A stretch of DNA of 60,461 nucleotides from a virus. Positions 28,215 to 35,292 of the stretch are shown here, piece by piece. Below the pieces are notes generated by a model that ran no database searches, was not told the DNA's origin, and worked only from the letters and a program-made list of their open reading frames with translations. The DNA lies in the IMG/VR virus record IMGVR_UViG_3300009158_000053, positions 1 through 60,461 of that record. One strand, written 5' to 3'. Positions within the stretch are counted from its first letter, which is position 1; each line of letters begins with the position of its first letter. The position numbers and the translations under genes were made by a program.

Positions 28215-28645
28215 AAATTATAGCAATAACAATCCTTATGTTGAGTAGTATTATTTCAGACAATTCTACTCCTCAAAACTCTCCTTCTCCTAATTATGGT
28301 CCTCGTTTAGATGTAGAACATTATCTATCAGATACTAATGGAATCGTTTTACCTTCTCAAATTATTAAATGTACTATCGGCGATCTTATAAAAATTTATA
28401 GACCAGACGGATTTTATTATACTGGAAAAATCACAGAACTGGAAGAAGGAGAAGGAATTTTTAAAATTTACGGTCAAATAAATAATGTAGAGGATGCTGG
28501 TTTCGGATTTATTTTGGCTAAGGGGGGTATATTAGCCGGCGCAATAGTAGAAAGAAAAAACTCTAAGACTTATGTCTTAGAGTTTTCTGAAAATCTTAAA
28601 AAATTTATACTAGTCAGATCTTTTAAAAATGATAAAGTTATTTAA
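28211..28645 (+). CDS. Secreted 144-residue protein, unknown function
   Basis: The N-terminus MKIIAITILMLSSIISDNST looks like a cleavable signal peptide. The mature part has beta-rich segments including KIYRPDGFYYTGKITELEEG, which could be a small barrel. Residues 98-108 (LAKGGILAGAI) are glycine-rich and hydrophobic. An intrinsic-terminator-like hairpin lies inside the 3' part of the gene (28557-28586). The gene overlaps by 8 nt with a convergent small membrane-protein gene. Function unknown; periplasmic or envelope location inferred. Confidence 0.55.
   Translation: MKIIAITILMLSSIISDNSTPQNSPSPNYGPRLDVEHYLSDTNGIVLPSQIIKCTIGDLIKIYRPDGFYYTGKITELEEGEGIFKIYGQINNVEDAGFGFILAKGGILAGAIVERKNSKTYVLEFSENLKKFILVRSFKNDKVI
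28557..28586 (+). terminator. Terminator-like hairpin inside a coding region
   Basis: A perfect 13-bp stem (AAAACTCTAAGAC with GTCTTAGAGTTTT) with a 4-nt loop TTAT, ending in TTTT, lies within the gene at 28211, about 20 codons before its stop. It may attenuate full-length expression or act for the convergent minus-strand genes. Confidence 0.5.
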
Positions 28646-28814
28646 GAAATAATTTTAAAAAAATACCAAAAATCATTATAAAAATAATTGGCATCCAAAA
28701 AGGAAACAATACCCAACCCCAAGACCAATTAATATATCCAGTTAGTTTCAACACAATTAAAACTGTTTGCAAAATAGTGGATATAGTATTAATAATTAAG
28801 TTAAATTTATTCAT
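28638..28814 (-). CDS. Small membrane protein (58 aa)
   Basis: On the minus strand: starts MNKFNLIINTISTILQTV, one hydrophobic segment, a central WSWGW, then a second hydrophobic segment PFWMPIIFIMIFGIFL. The start codon overlaps the stop of the upstream minus-strand membrane gene by 8 nt, so the pair is probably cotranslated. Two small, two-helix membrane proteins in tandem recall holin or superinfection-immunity proteins, but no family is certain. Confidence 0.55.
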   Translation of the reverse strand: MNKFNLIINTISTILQTVLIVLKLTGYINWSWGWVLFPFWMPIIFIMIFGIFLKLFLK

Positions 28815-28989
28815 CAGATTTTGTTTCTTTAATTATATGTATAGGCATGTAAGGTAACCTAGAAGAGAGAAATGCTAAAATAATTAATGGCCAAAATCCA
28901 TTTTTTCCGTTGTCTTCTAAATAGGTTGCACAAAACACCGCACTTATAGATAACAAATTACAAGCAATGATATATAAAATTCCAATCAT
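28807..28989 (-). CDS. Small membrane protein (60 aa), partner of the next minus-strand gene
   Basis: It starts MIGILYIIACNLLSISAVF (first membrane helix), a short polar turn EDNGKNG, then FWPLIILAFLSSRLP (second helix) and a charged tail IIKETKSDE. It is upstream of and overlaps the gene ending at 28638. Together they form an isolated minus-strand pair within plus-strand genes. Confidence 0.55.
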   Translation of the reverse strand: MIGILYIIACNLLSISAVFCATYLEDNGKNGFWPLIILAFLSSRLPYMPIHIIKETKSDE

Positions 28990-29037
28990 ATTTAAATTCT
29001 CCTGGAAAATTAAAAAAAATCACTATTAAAAAATTCC

Positions 29038-29065
29038 TTGAATAATTAATTTAACCCTTTATAAT
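29038..29065 (+). promoter_or_regulatory. Sigma70-like promoter giving a leaderless start
   Basis: TTGAAT, 16-nt spacer, perfect TATAAT ending 6 nt before the ATG at 29072. Confidence 0.6.
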
Positions 29066-29071
29066 TTTTTT

Positions 29072-29383
29072 ATGGATTTCGAAGCCCTTAAAGCAAATAT
29101 GGAAGATTTGTTAAAAGAACAACTTTCCAAAGCAGAGACCCCACGTCAAAAGGTGGATCAAACTCAACATACCTCTACTCAAAAACAAAATACAGTTTTG
29201 GATTTAATAAAAGGAATGATTCCTCAAGACCAATGTCCAGATTATGTAGAGAAAGAAAGAGACAAAGAAAAGGCCTATAATGAATTTTGTGGCAAAATTA
29301 TTCAAATTGCTTTAAGTAATTTTCCGGAAGAATATCATGAAGAAATCCTAAAAAAATACAATGAAACTTTAGAAAAAAAATAA
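29072..29383 (+). CDS. Charged 103-residue protein
   Basis: It begins MDFEALKANMEDLLKEQL. The N-terminal 40 residues and the C-terminal third are strongly helical and charged, joined by a Gln/Thr-rich linker (QTQHTSTQKQN). A pair of cysteines (CPDY, FCGK) is present. No family is recognised. It starts directly after its own promoter. Confidence 0.6.
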   Translation: MDFEALKANMEDLLKEQLSKAETPRQKVDQTQHTSTQKQNTVLDLIKGMIPQDQCPDYVEKERDKEKAYNEFCGKIIQIALSNFPEEYHEEILKKYNETLEKK

Positions 29384-29385
29384 AT

Positions 29386-29514
29386 ATGTCAGAAAAACCT
29401 AATTCAGAAGACTGTGGTATTCCTCAACTTATTTTATTTTGGTTCTTTTTTTTAGAAATATTACAATTGAGTGTTCTTATAGGTTTAATACAGTTTAGTA
29501 GTAGACATGGATAA
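29386..29514 (+). CDS. Single-pass membrane peptide (42 aa)
   Basis: MSEKPNSEDCGIPQ followed by about 22 hydrophobic residues (LILFWFFFLEILQLSVLIGL) and a short polar tail. It begins 2 nt after the preceding stop. Its size and composition fit a small phage membrane protein. A late box overlaps its stop codon. Confidence 0.5.
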   Translation: MSEKPNSEDCGIPQLILFWFFFLEILQLSVLIGLIQFSSRHG

Positions 29515-29518
29515 ATAT
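29511..29518 (+). promoter_or_regulatory. T4-late-like promoter box ATAAATAT
   Basis: ATAAATAT ends 7 nt before the ATG at 29526 and overlaps the stop of the upstream gene. Confidence 0.45.
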
Positions 29519-29525
29519 AACATAT

Positions 29526-29888
29526 ATGCGCACGCTTGATACAATCAATTTAGAAAAAGCTTATGGATTGGTATTTGAATCCAGAGCAGCCGGAACAGAA
29601 AGCCAGCAAGCCGGAGAAAATGCAAAGTCTTTAGCTATTGAAAAAACTTTAATCAAAGCTATTACAGAAGACCTCAATGCTACCGCAGCTCATTTAGAAA
29701 CCATTCAACCTTTGTTAGGAACTTTTGAACAAGGACATGAAGGAGAAGATTTCCAAGGTTTAATGAATGCAATGCAAGCTGTGCAAACCGCTGTTGGAAA
29801 TCTCCAATCTCGCATGTCTTCTGGTTCAGAAGAAACTACAGAAGACATGCCTCCAGAGAAGTTTCCTGAAGAAGCTCCTGGATTTTAA
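29526..29888 (+). CDS. Helical protein with capsid-targeting-like N-terminus
   Basis: A 120-residue helical, acidic protein. The N-terminus MRTLDTINLEKAYGLVFES closely resembles those at 42798, 40175 and 39592 (M-basic-T/S-x-D...LLEEAY), suggesting a shared, removable leader such as the capsid-targeting sequences of T4 internal head proteins. The remainder is an Ala/Gln-rich helix followed by an acidic Pro-rich tail. It has a late-like promoter and a strong terminator, so it is a separate late unit. An internal head or scaffold-like role is inferred. Confidence 0.6.
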   Translation: MRTLDTINLEKAYGLVFESRAAGTESQQAGENAKSLAIEKTLIKAITEDLNATAAHLETIQPLLGTFEQGHEGEDFQGLMNAMQAVQTAVGNLQSRMSSGSEETTEDMPPEKFPEEAPGF

Positions 29889-29912
29889 TTTCAACCTATA
29901 GAAGCAGTGAAT

Positions 29913-29946
29913 AAAAACCCTCTGGCAAAATCCAGAGGGTTTTTTG
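29913..29946 (+). terminator. Rho-independent terminator
   Basis: Stem AAAAACCCTCTGG / CCAGAGGGTTTTT with a 6-nt loop, ending in a T run. It separates the helical protein gene from the RNA ligase gene. Confidence 0.9.
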
Positions 29947-29975
29947 TTGTATTCCGGATAATCTCGAGATAATAT
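29947..29975 (+). promoter_or_regulatory. Sigma70-like promoter giving a leaderless start
   Basis: TTGTAT, 17-nt spacer beginning TCCGG, TAATAT ending 6 nt before the ATG at 29982. It directly follows a terminator. Confidence 0.6.
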
Positions 29976-29981
29976 GATTAC

Positions 29982-31013
29982 ATGAAATTAGCATCTCTAG
30001 AAATTATCTCAGAAATTCTTCCTATAGAAGGAGCCGATAAAATTGAACTGGCTAGAGTTCTGGGTTGGCAAAGTGTTATCAAGAAAGATGAATATAAAAT
30101 AGGTGATCAAATTATTTTTGTTCCTATTGATACCGTCCTCACTCCTAGAGAATGGAATAAATTTCTTTGGGATAAGAATGATCCTTCTAAACCTATCCGA
30201 GTTAAGACCGCCAAGCTTCGCGGAGCTATTTCTCAAGGTCTCATCTTTCCTAAGACTTTGGTTAGTGCTCAAGAAGTCTGGGATCATATGGATGATTCTT
30301 CTGAAGATGTTTCTCTGGCTAGTATGCTTGGTATTACCAAATATGAAAAACCAATTCCAGTTCAACTAGCCGGACAAGTTAAAGGAGACTTTCCCACTCA
30401 TTTGGTTTCTAAAACGGATGAAGACAATCTTAAATCTAACATAGAAGCATTAGATGAATTGGGAGAAGCTGAATGGGTAGAAGCTACTCTTAAAATAGAT
30501 GGAACCTCTGCAACTTATATTAAAGAATTGGATGGTACTTTTCGAGTTTGTTCTCGTAATCTAGAGCTTAAAGATACTACCGAAAATGTATACTGGAAAA
30601 TGGCTCGAAAATATAATATCCAAGAAAATCTTAAACCTGGATTTTGTATTCAAGGAGAAATTGCTGGACCTGGTATTCAAGGTAATCCAGCTGGTTATCC
30701 AGAGGTTAGTTTATATCTCTTTAACATGTTTGAAGTACCTTCTCGGAAGCCAGTTCTTCCTTTGAATTGGGTCGATGGTCTAGGAGTTGATTCAAATATT
30801 CCAGGAGTTCCAGTTGTTAAATTATTTAAACATTTCAACCTCTCAACTATAGATGAATTGCAAAATTGGGTCAATACTATCAAGTATCCTAATGATAAAC
30901 CAGCAGAAGGCATTGTCTTCCGTGGTTATAATCAAAATAATGAATTGATGTATAGTAAGAAATTACAGAAAATGCTTAGTGTAAAAATTATTAATCAAAA
31001 TTTCAAAGATTAA
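29982..31013 (+). CDS. RNA ligase of the DraRnl (Rnl5) type with N-terminal OB-like domain
   Basis: A 343-residue nucleotidyltransferase. Residues 1-130 form the N-terminal OB-like module typical of the Deinococcus DRB0094 RNA ligase family (LPIEGADKIELARVLGWQSV; LRGAISQGLIFP). The ligase core follows: motif I TLKIDGTS with nucleophile K171, motif III around YLFNMFEV, motif IV EGIVFRG near 306-312, and motif V LSVKIINQNF at the C-terminus. These enzymes use ATP to join 3'-OH and 5'-phosphate RNA ends, often in nicked duplex. It heads an operon with a P-loop kinase 1 nt downstream, pointing to RNA repair near the tRNA array. Confidence 0.88.
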   Translation: MKLASLEIISEILPIEGADKIELARVLGWQSVIKKDEYKIGDQIIFVPIDTVLTPREWNKFLWDKNDPSKPIRVKTAKLRGAISQGLIFPKTLVSAQEVWDHMDDSSEDVSLASMLGITKYEKPIPVQLAGQVKGDFPTHLVSKTDEDNLKSNIEALDELGEAEWVEATLKIDGTSATYIKELDGTFRVCSRNLELKDTTENVYWKMARKYNIQENLKPGFCIQGEIAGPGIQGNPAGYPEVSLYLFNMFEVPSRKPVLPLNWVDGLGVDSNIPGVPVVKLFKHFNLSTIDELQNWVNTIKYPNDKPAEGIVFRGYNQNNELMYSKKLQKMLSVKIINQNFKD

Positions 31014-31014
31014 A

Positions 31015-31419
31015 ATGAAAAATACTCTTTATATCATCCGTGGATTACCTGGTTCTGGAAAATCTACAGAAGCTCAAAGACTCCTCAATACAGACCCAGA
31101 AAATTTTCGTTGGTTTGAAGCAGATATGTTCTTTGTGCATTCTATAACCGGAGAATATAAATTCAATGCATCTCTTCTCAAACACGCTCATGAGTGGTGT
31201 CTGTTTATGACAGAAGTAGCTTTGAAGCAAGAGTTTAATGTTATTGTATCAAATACATTTTCTACCAAGAGAGAATTCAGACCATATGCAGATTTGGCTA
31301 GTAAGCTGAATGTTCCAATAGATATTAGACAGATGAATGGAAATTACGGAAGCATTCATAATGTTCCGGAAAAAACTATTGAAGTGATGAAAAATAGATG
31401 GGCAACTTATCTTTCATAG
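31015..31419 (+). CDS. P-loop kinase, likely polynucleotide 5'-kinase (AAA_33 type)
   Basis: A 134-residue ATPase starting with a Walker A motif IIRGLPGSGKST at residues 7-18. The family with GLPGSGKST and a following F-E-A-D element (RWFEADMFF) includes the kinase domain of T4 Pnk-like proteins and bacterial Pnkp; ASTFST-like VSNTFSTKREF fits the lid region. The usual reaction is phosphate transfer to a 5'-OH, healing an RNA end before ligation. It lacks a phosphatase domain, but a metallophosphoesterase is encoded at 33839. It overlaps no gene and starts 1 nt after the RNA ligase stop. Confidence 0.75.
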   Translation: MKNTLYIIRGLPGSGKSTEAQRLLNTDPENFRWFEADMFFVHSITGEYKFNASLLKHAHEWCLFMTEVALKQEFNVIVSNTFSTKREFRPYADLASKLNVPIDIRQMNGNYGSIHNVPEKTIEVMKNRWATYLS

Positions 31420-31443
31420 CCAAATTTTCTCCTAAGTATATTG

Positions 31444-31785
31444 ATGGAACCCTCTGAAATAGATTTTAAAAAATATGGGATAGACATAGGTTTACTGGTT
31501 AGTGGCCTTTTTGGAGCTATTTTGTTGACTTCTAAGGGATCTGCTATGAATTTAACTAGAACCATCTCTAGTTTAGTAGGAGGAGCTGCTAGTGCCAATT
31601 ATATTACTCCGATAATCATTAATATTACTAAGTTAGATGATAGTCATTATCATTATGGTATTGCTTTTTTATTAGGGTTTTTAGGATTGAAAGGAATTGA
31701 ATATTTTAGTCATAAAATATTACCAGATGAAGTAGTTCCAGTACCTCCAACAACTCCTATTAGAAGAATTAGGAAACATAAATAA
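31444..31785 (+). CDS. Holin-like membrane protein
   Basis: A 113-residue protein with three hydrophobic stretches: GLLVSGLFGAILLTS, ISSLVGGAASANYITPIII and YGIAFLLGFLGLKGIEYF, and a basic tail RRIRKHK. The middle segment followed by a conserved-looking NYITP is reminiscent of phage holin-type proteins. The start could be the TTG at 31441 or the ATG at 31444; I prefer ATG. The next gene is another three-helix membrane protein 4 nt downstream, so they probably act together in lysis. This is an inference from topology. Confidence 0.55.
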   Translation: MEPSEIDFKKYGIDIGLLVSGLFGAILLTSKGSAMNLTRTISSLVGGAASANYITPIIINITKLDDSHYHYGIAFLLGFLGLKGIEYFSHKILPDEVVPVPPTTPIRRIRKHK

Positions 31786-31789
31786 TTCC

Positions 31790-32149
31790 ATGAACCCATA
31801 TACATTTATTAATATTTTATCTAATTGTACCATAGCAATTTCTGCCTTGGGTTTATTAATACATATTTTTGGAGATCCAGATAACTCTATATGGGATAAT
31901 AAGATAAAGGCTTGGTTGGCTAAATTTGGATTAACAGTAACTATTTGTGGAGCCTTGTTAAATGTTCTAACACTTTCAACTCCTAATAGAACTGAGATAG
32001 TATTGAATGTAGGTATGTCTCTTACATTTTTCTGGTTGTCTTGGTGGCAATGGGAACAATTTCAAGCTATTAAAAAAGCAGCTCAAAGGAAACCAGTCCG
32101 TAAAAAAAGAGTCCACAAAAAACCTAAACTATCTATTATAGAAGGTTGA
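31790..32149 (+). CDS. Three-helix membrane protein with very basic tail
   Basis: A 119-residue protein: hydrophobic segments around residues 8-28, 45-63 and 70-87 (VGMSLTFFWLSWWQW), then a strongly basic tail (RKPVRKKRVHKKPK). Size, topology and the positively charged C-terminus fit a holin or antiholin. It directly follows another holin-like gene. No family match is certain. Confidence 0.55.
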   Translation: MNPYTFINILSNCTIAISALGLLIHIFGDPDNSIWDNKIKAWLAKFGLTVTICGALLNVLTLSTPNRTEIVLNVGMSLTFFWLSWWQWEQFQAIKKAAQRKPVRKKRVHKKPKLSIIEG

Positions 32150-32174
32150 TTTCCTCCTCTTCAAATGCTATTAT
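32146..32174 (+). promoter_or_regulatory. Sigma70-like promoter giving a leaderless start
   Basis: TTGATT, 17-nt spacer beginning TCCTCC, TATTAT ending 6 nt before the ATG at 32181. The -35 box overlaps the end of the upstream gene. Confidence 0.6.
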
Positions 32175-32180
32175 GATAGC

Positions 32181-32489
32181 ATGAAAAGAAAGTATGTAAA
32201 AATTACCAAACTAGCAGTTTGTGATAATCCAGAATTTCCTACCCCCAACTTTGAAAATTACGAAGCGGGTAAATGTAATGGAAATGTATCTATTCCAGTA
32301 GACTACTGGTTAGAAGGGTATCTTATATCTGAACCAGAGGTAGGTAAACCAGTTGTGGTAGACAGAGAAGTCCGTTGTGGAGTAAAAATGGGAGGAATCT
32401 TTACTTCTTCAGTAGTAACAGAAGTTACTGATACCGGTTTCAAGACTCTTAATTCAGTTTATAATTTAGAATATGTTTCAGCCAATTGA
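32181..32489 (+). CDS. Small beta-rich protein, 102 aa
   Basis: It begins MKRKYVKITKLAVCDNPEF; the body has alternating strands (GYLISEPEVGKPVVVDREV) and ends NLEYVSAN. It looks like a small beta-barrel. It overlaps the Rnl1-like ligase gene by 17 nt, so the two are translationally linked. No recognised family. Confidence 0.6.
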   Translation: MKRKYVKITKLAVCDNPEFPTPNFENYEAGKCNGNVSIPVDYWLEGYLISEPEVGKPVVVDREVRCGVKMGGIFTSSVVTEVTDTGFKTLNSVYNLEYVSAN

Positions 32490-33600
32490 TGTAACCAATT
32501 TTAACATCAAAGATTGTATAGTAGCTGGAGATGAATGCATCTTGGTTACCCCTAAAGACATGGGGGTAACTTGGACAGACGAAAACAAAATCTTTCGTTC
32601 TTCTATCTGGCGTAAGTCTGATAGAAAGCTCGTGTCTGCTGGTTTTAAAAAGTTTGTAAATCTAGGAGAACAACCAGAATTTGAACCTATAGACGACCAT
32701 ACGGACCTAGAATTTATCCGCAAACTTGATGGAAGTCTCTTAATTGTGTCTCGACATAATGGTGAGCTTATTGTTCGTACCCGTGGGACTATAGATGCAT
32801 CTCAGTTAGAAAACGGACATGAAATAGAATTGCTGAAAACCAAGTATCCTGATGCCTTTAATAATTTTTGGTTAGACTCTGAAAAGTTTTCACTTTTATT
32901 TGAATGGACTACTCCTACTAATCGCATTGTTCTTCGGGAATCTGAAGAACCTACTTTGTGGCTTATTGGTATTGTAGGACACGACTCTTATTCATTTATG
33001 GGTAAGCATGATCCGTATTATTATCTTCCTCAAGATGCTTTAGATCAGCAAGCAAGATTTTTTGGCGTGTTACGTCCAGAAAGATACACTTTAAATTTAC
33101 AAAATGTAGCCGAGTATCTTAAGGATGAAACCTCTATAGAAGGAGTTGTTATCTATGCCAACAACGGACAAATTTTAAAGAAAGTCAAGACTCCTCGATA
33201 TTTGTACTTGCATCGAGTATTTACAGGAGTCAAGACTGTCGATCATTTGTTTGATCTGTTTGTGGAATATGGCCAACCAGTTAGAGAAGATTTTGAAAAG
33301 AAACTAGCTGACAATTTTGATTGGGAGTTAGTAACTGCTTTGAAACCTCTAATGGATGAGCTATATGATAAGATTAGATTGATTACATATAAGATAATGC
33401 AGATAAATGTATATTTAATTAATCCAGATTTTATATCTTTAGACCGTAAAGGAAAAGCTCAAAAAATATTGGAGTTGTTTCCTGATTATAGTTGGATTGG
33501 TTTTTCCATCCTGGATGGAAAAGAATTAGATCCGCACAAGCTGTGGAAGACTTATATCACCAATTCTTGCAAGAAAAATATTTTGGAGTTCCGGGTTTAG
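32473..33600 (+). CDS. T4 Rnl1-like RNA ligase
   Basis: A 375-residue ligase, almost the same length as T4 RNA ligase 1 (374). Motif I is FIRKLDGSLL with nucleophile K84; IVRTRGT follows as the conserved R-x-K/R-G element; LLFEWTTPTNRIVL matches the Rnl1 F-E-x-x-x-P-x-N-R-I-V-L block; EGVVIYANN and LKKVKTPRYLYLH are motifs IV and V. The C-terminal 130 residues are helical like the Rnl1 specificity domain, which recognises broken tRNA anticodon loops. The likely job is resealing tRNAs cut by host anticodon nucleases. Its 3' end overlaps a convergent gene by 44 nt. Confidence 0.88.
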   Translation: MFQPIDVTNFNIKDCIVAGDECILVTPKDMGVTWTDENKIFRSSIWRKSDRKLVSAGFKKFVNLGEQPEFEPIDDHTDLEFIRKLDGSLLIVSRHNGELIVRTRGTIDASQLENGHEIELLKTKYPDAFNNFWLDSEKFSLLFEWTTPTNRIVLRESEEPTLWLIGIVGHDSYSFMGKHDPYYYLPQDALDQQARFFGVLRPERYTLNLQNVAEYLKDETSIEGVVIYANNGQILKKVKTPRYLYLHRVFTGVKTVDHLFDLFVEYGQPVREDFEKKLADNFDWELVTALKPLMDELYDKIRLITYKIMQINVYLINPDFISLDRKGKAQKILELFPDYSWIGFSILDGKELDPHKLWKTYITNSCKKNILEFRV

Positions 33601-33826
33601 CATCTGCACAACCATGTCTTGCCCGGAAACTCTTTCTTCTCTTTGGATTTGACTTTTTAATTCTCATATTAGGATCCCCATAATGAACCCGTTTAAGTTT
33701 ACCATTGACTCTAGCACATCTCATATACTTCTTGTCTTTACGCGAGGACTGTTGTTGACCAGTCACCTTTGTACAAGGTTGGTTATGTTTTTCTAAAAGA
33801 GTGTTGACTAGAGCATCAAATTTCAT
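33557..33826 (-). CDS. Basic conserved phage protein with RRKSFRARH motif
   Basis: An 89-residue, very basic protein. The C-terminal half carries VHYGDPNMRIKKSNPKRR, KSFRARHGC and PGTPKYFSCKNW. This block is widespread in unrelated large phages and some algal virus genomes, usually as a short ORF of unknown role; it resembles a nucleic-acid-binding or metal-binding knuckle (one Cys and His in RARHGC, a second Cys in FSCKNW). It is the only minus-strand gene in this stretch and overlaps the Rnl1 gene convergently by 44 nt. Confidence 0.7.
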   Translation of the reverse strand: MKFDALVNTLLEKHNQPCTKVTGQQQSSRKDKKYMRCARVNGKLKRVHYGDPNMRIKKSNPKRRKSFRARHGCADAKPGTPKYFSCKNW

Positions 33827-33838
33827 ACAATACTATTT

Positions 33839-34459
33839 ATGCAAGTAATTTACAAAATGCCAGAAGAAGAATACAATAATTTGTATGTTACTTCAGATAC
33901 CCACTTCGGGCATAATAAAGAATTTCTCTATGGAAAGAGAGGTTATCAAAATCCAGAAGAGATGAATCAAGATATGATTCGTATCATTAATGAAACTGTT
34001 GGAGAAAATGGTATTCTTCTACATCTAGGAGACTTTTGTCTTAATACTTCTTTAGAACAGTATCAAAGTATTATGTTCCAGCTGAAGGTTAAAGCTGTTT
34101 GGATGTTGTGGGGTAATCATAACAACCCTATTCAGAAATCCTATGGAGGTTCTGTTCATCAAATAGCTGGTTCTATTCGAGGAACTATGGTGCGTTATTT
34201 GCATCATTATTTTACCTTTAGAAAAGGTAGAAAGACTTTTGTTTGTTTTCATTTTCCCATTCACAGCTGGGATGGTATGTCTGATGGTGGTATGCACCTC
34301 TGCGGACATTCTCACGGCACTCTGCCTATCTCTCGACCAGAAAACAAGACTCATAAGATCCTAGATTGCGGTTGGGATGTCCATGGCAAGCCTCTAAGTT
34401 TTGCGGAAGTAGAAGCCATCATGGACACTAAAGATGTTAACAACCTACACCATCCATAA
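33839..34459 (+). CDS. Calcineurin-like metallophosphoesterase
   Basis: A 206-residue protein with the five metallophosphoesterase blocks in order: TSDTHFGH (D20, H22), HLGDF near 63, WGNHN near 92, the FHFPIHSW histidine region, and LCGHSHG near 155. These bind two metal ions and cleave phosphomonoesters or diesters. In bacterial Pnkp such a domain removes 2',3'-cyclic or 3'-phosphates from RNA ends; with the kinase and ligases just upstream, that is a reasonable role here. A nucleotide phosphodiesterase or a generic phosphatase is equally possible by sequence. Confidence 0.82.
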   Translation: MQVIYKMPEEEYNNLYVTSDTHFGHNKEFLYGKRGYQNPEEMNQDMIRIINETVGENGILLHLGDFCLNTSLEQYQSIMFQLKVKAVWMLWGNHNNPIQKSYGGSVHQIAGSIRGTMVRYLHHYFTFRKGRKTFVCFHFPIHSWDGMSDGGMHLCGHSHGTLPISRPENKTHKILDCGWDVHGKPLSFAEVEAIMDTKDVNNLHHP

Positions 34460-34463
34460 TTTC

Positions 34464-34492
34464 TGGATGTTCCCATTAATTTAATCCATTAT
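34464..34492 (+). promoter_or_regulatory. Weak sigma70-like promoter giving a leaderless start
   Basis: TGGATG, 17-nt spacer beginning TTCCC, CATTAT ending 6 nt before the ATG at 34499. The -35 box is weak but spacing and TTCC match the other promoters. Confidence 0.45.
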
Positions 34493-34498
34493 TAAAAC

Positions 34499-34822
34499 AT
34501 GAGCAGTACATTAGACTACAATAAATTAAAGAAACAAGGCTGGCAAATTTCCTTTCGCCATGTTCGGCGGTATGTTAAACCTCCATTTGGCCAAATGCGC
34601 ATGGATCAATCTAAGAAAATGTCTCCCTTCGGAGGTTTTACTACTTGTGTATTACACGTTCCGGGAGGTCTTATTGAGGAAGGTCCCTGTTTGGCTATTG
34701 GAATCCATCAATGTCCGGACACCGCTCGTTTTATTAAGAAGCAAAATAATAAAAAAGCTTTCTATAAAGCCTTGCGTAAATCCGGATATCTAGATATTAT
34801 TAAGCATGGAAACCACCTCTAA
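34499..34822 (+). CDS. Hypothetical 107-residue protein
   Basis: A basic protein starting MSSTLDYNKLKKQGWQISF, with a beta-rich centre (TTCVLHVPGGLIEEGPCLAIG) and a helical end. No family is recognised. Its 3' end overlaps the next small gene by 17 nt. Confidence 0.6.
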   Translation: MSSTLDYNKLKKQGWQISFRHVRRYVKPPFGQMRMDQSKKMSPFGGFTTCVLHVPGGLIEEGPCLAIGIHQCPDTARFIKKQNNKKAFYKALRKSGYLDIIKHGNHL

Positions 34823-34940
34823 ATACATCATCAGTTTTGACAACGGTCGACCGATCTATTCTTCAATTCTCCCAGAACCAAAAAAAGTCAGTATCCTAAA
34901 ATATATACATAACCTAATCATTCGTCTAATTAATTGTTAA
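34806..34940 (+). CDS. Small 44-residue protein
   Basis: It starts METTSKYIISFDNGRPIYSS and ends with an amphipathic, hydrophobic-basic helix (LKYIHNLIIRLINC) that could associate with membranes. It overlaps the preceding gene by 17 nt and ends one base before the next ATG, a tight operon arrangement that supports it. Confidence 0.5.
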   Translation: METTSKYIISFDNGRPIYSSILPEPKKVSILKYIHNLIIRLINC

Positions 34941-34941
34941 T

Positions 34942-35154
34942 ATGAATAAACTAATCCACGTCCAAGTAAAAAATGCCAATCGTTTTGATGTCTATGATAA
35001 TCGTAACGGATCTGTGCTTGGTGAAATTGTAAGAGATACCTACGGGGTCTTTAATTATCATCCAGAGAGTAGCCAACAAGTTATTGGTGAAGTTACAGAG
35101 CTAGAAGGAGCTATCCTTACAGAAGTCTCTCGGTTAAATTCTGAAATTGTCTAA
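34942..35154 (+). CDS. Small 70-residue protein
   Basis: It begins MNKLIHVQVKNANRFDVYD; the first half looks beta-stranded (VLGEIVRDTYGVF), the second half acidic and helical. It follows the previous stop by one base. No family is recognised. Confidence 0.55.
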   Translation: MNKLIHVQVKNANRFDVYDNRNGSVLGEIVRDTYGVFNYHPESSQQVIGEVTELEGAILTEVSRLNSEIV

Positions 35155-35156
35155 TT

Positions 35157-35279
35157 ATGGCTGGCAAAGGAAGTAAACCTCGACCAGTTAATAAAACCAA
35201 GTACAATGAAAATTGGAATGATATTGATTGGTCTAAAAAAGAATCCCAATCTCCTAAGGAAGTAACCCCTAAAAAATAA
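35157..35279 (+). CDS. Small basic 40-residue protein
   Basis: MAGKGSKPRPVNKTKYNENW: a low-complexity, basic, Asn/Lys-rich peptide. This G-K-G-S-K-P-R-P start recurs in small phage ORFs from memory. It begins 2 nt after the preceding stop and ends just before the first tRNA-like gene. Confidence 0.5.
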   Translation: MAGKGSKPRPVNKTKYNENWNDIDWSKKESQSPKEVTPKK

Positions 35280-35292
35280 TTTTATACTTTTG

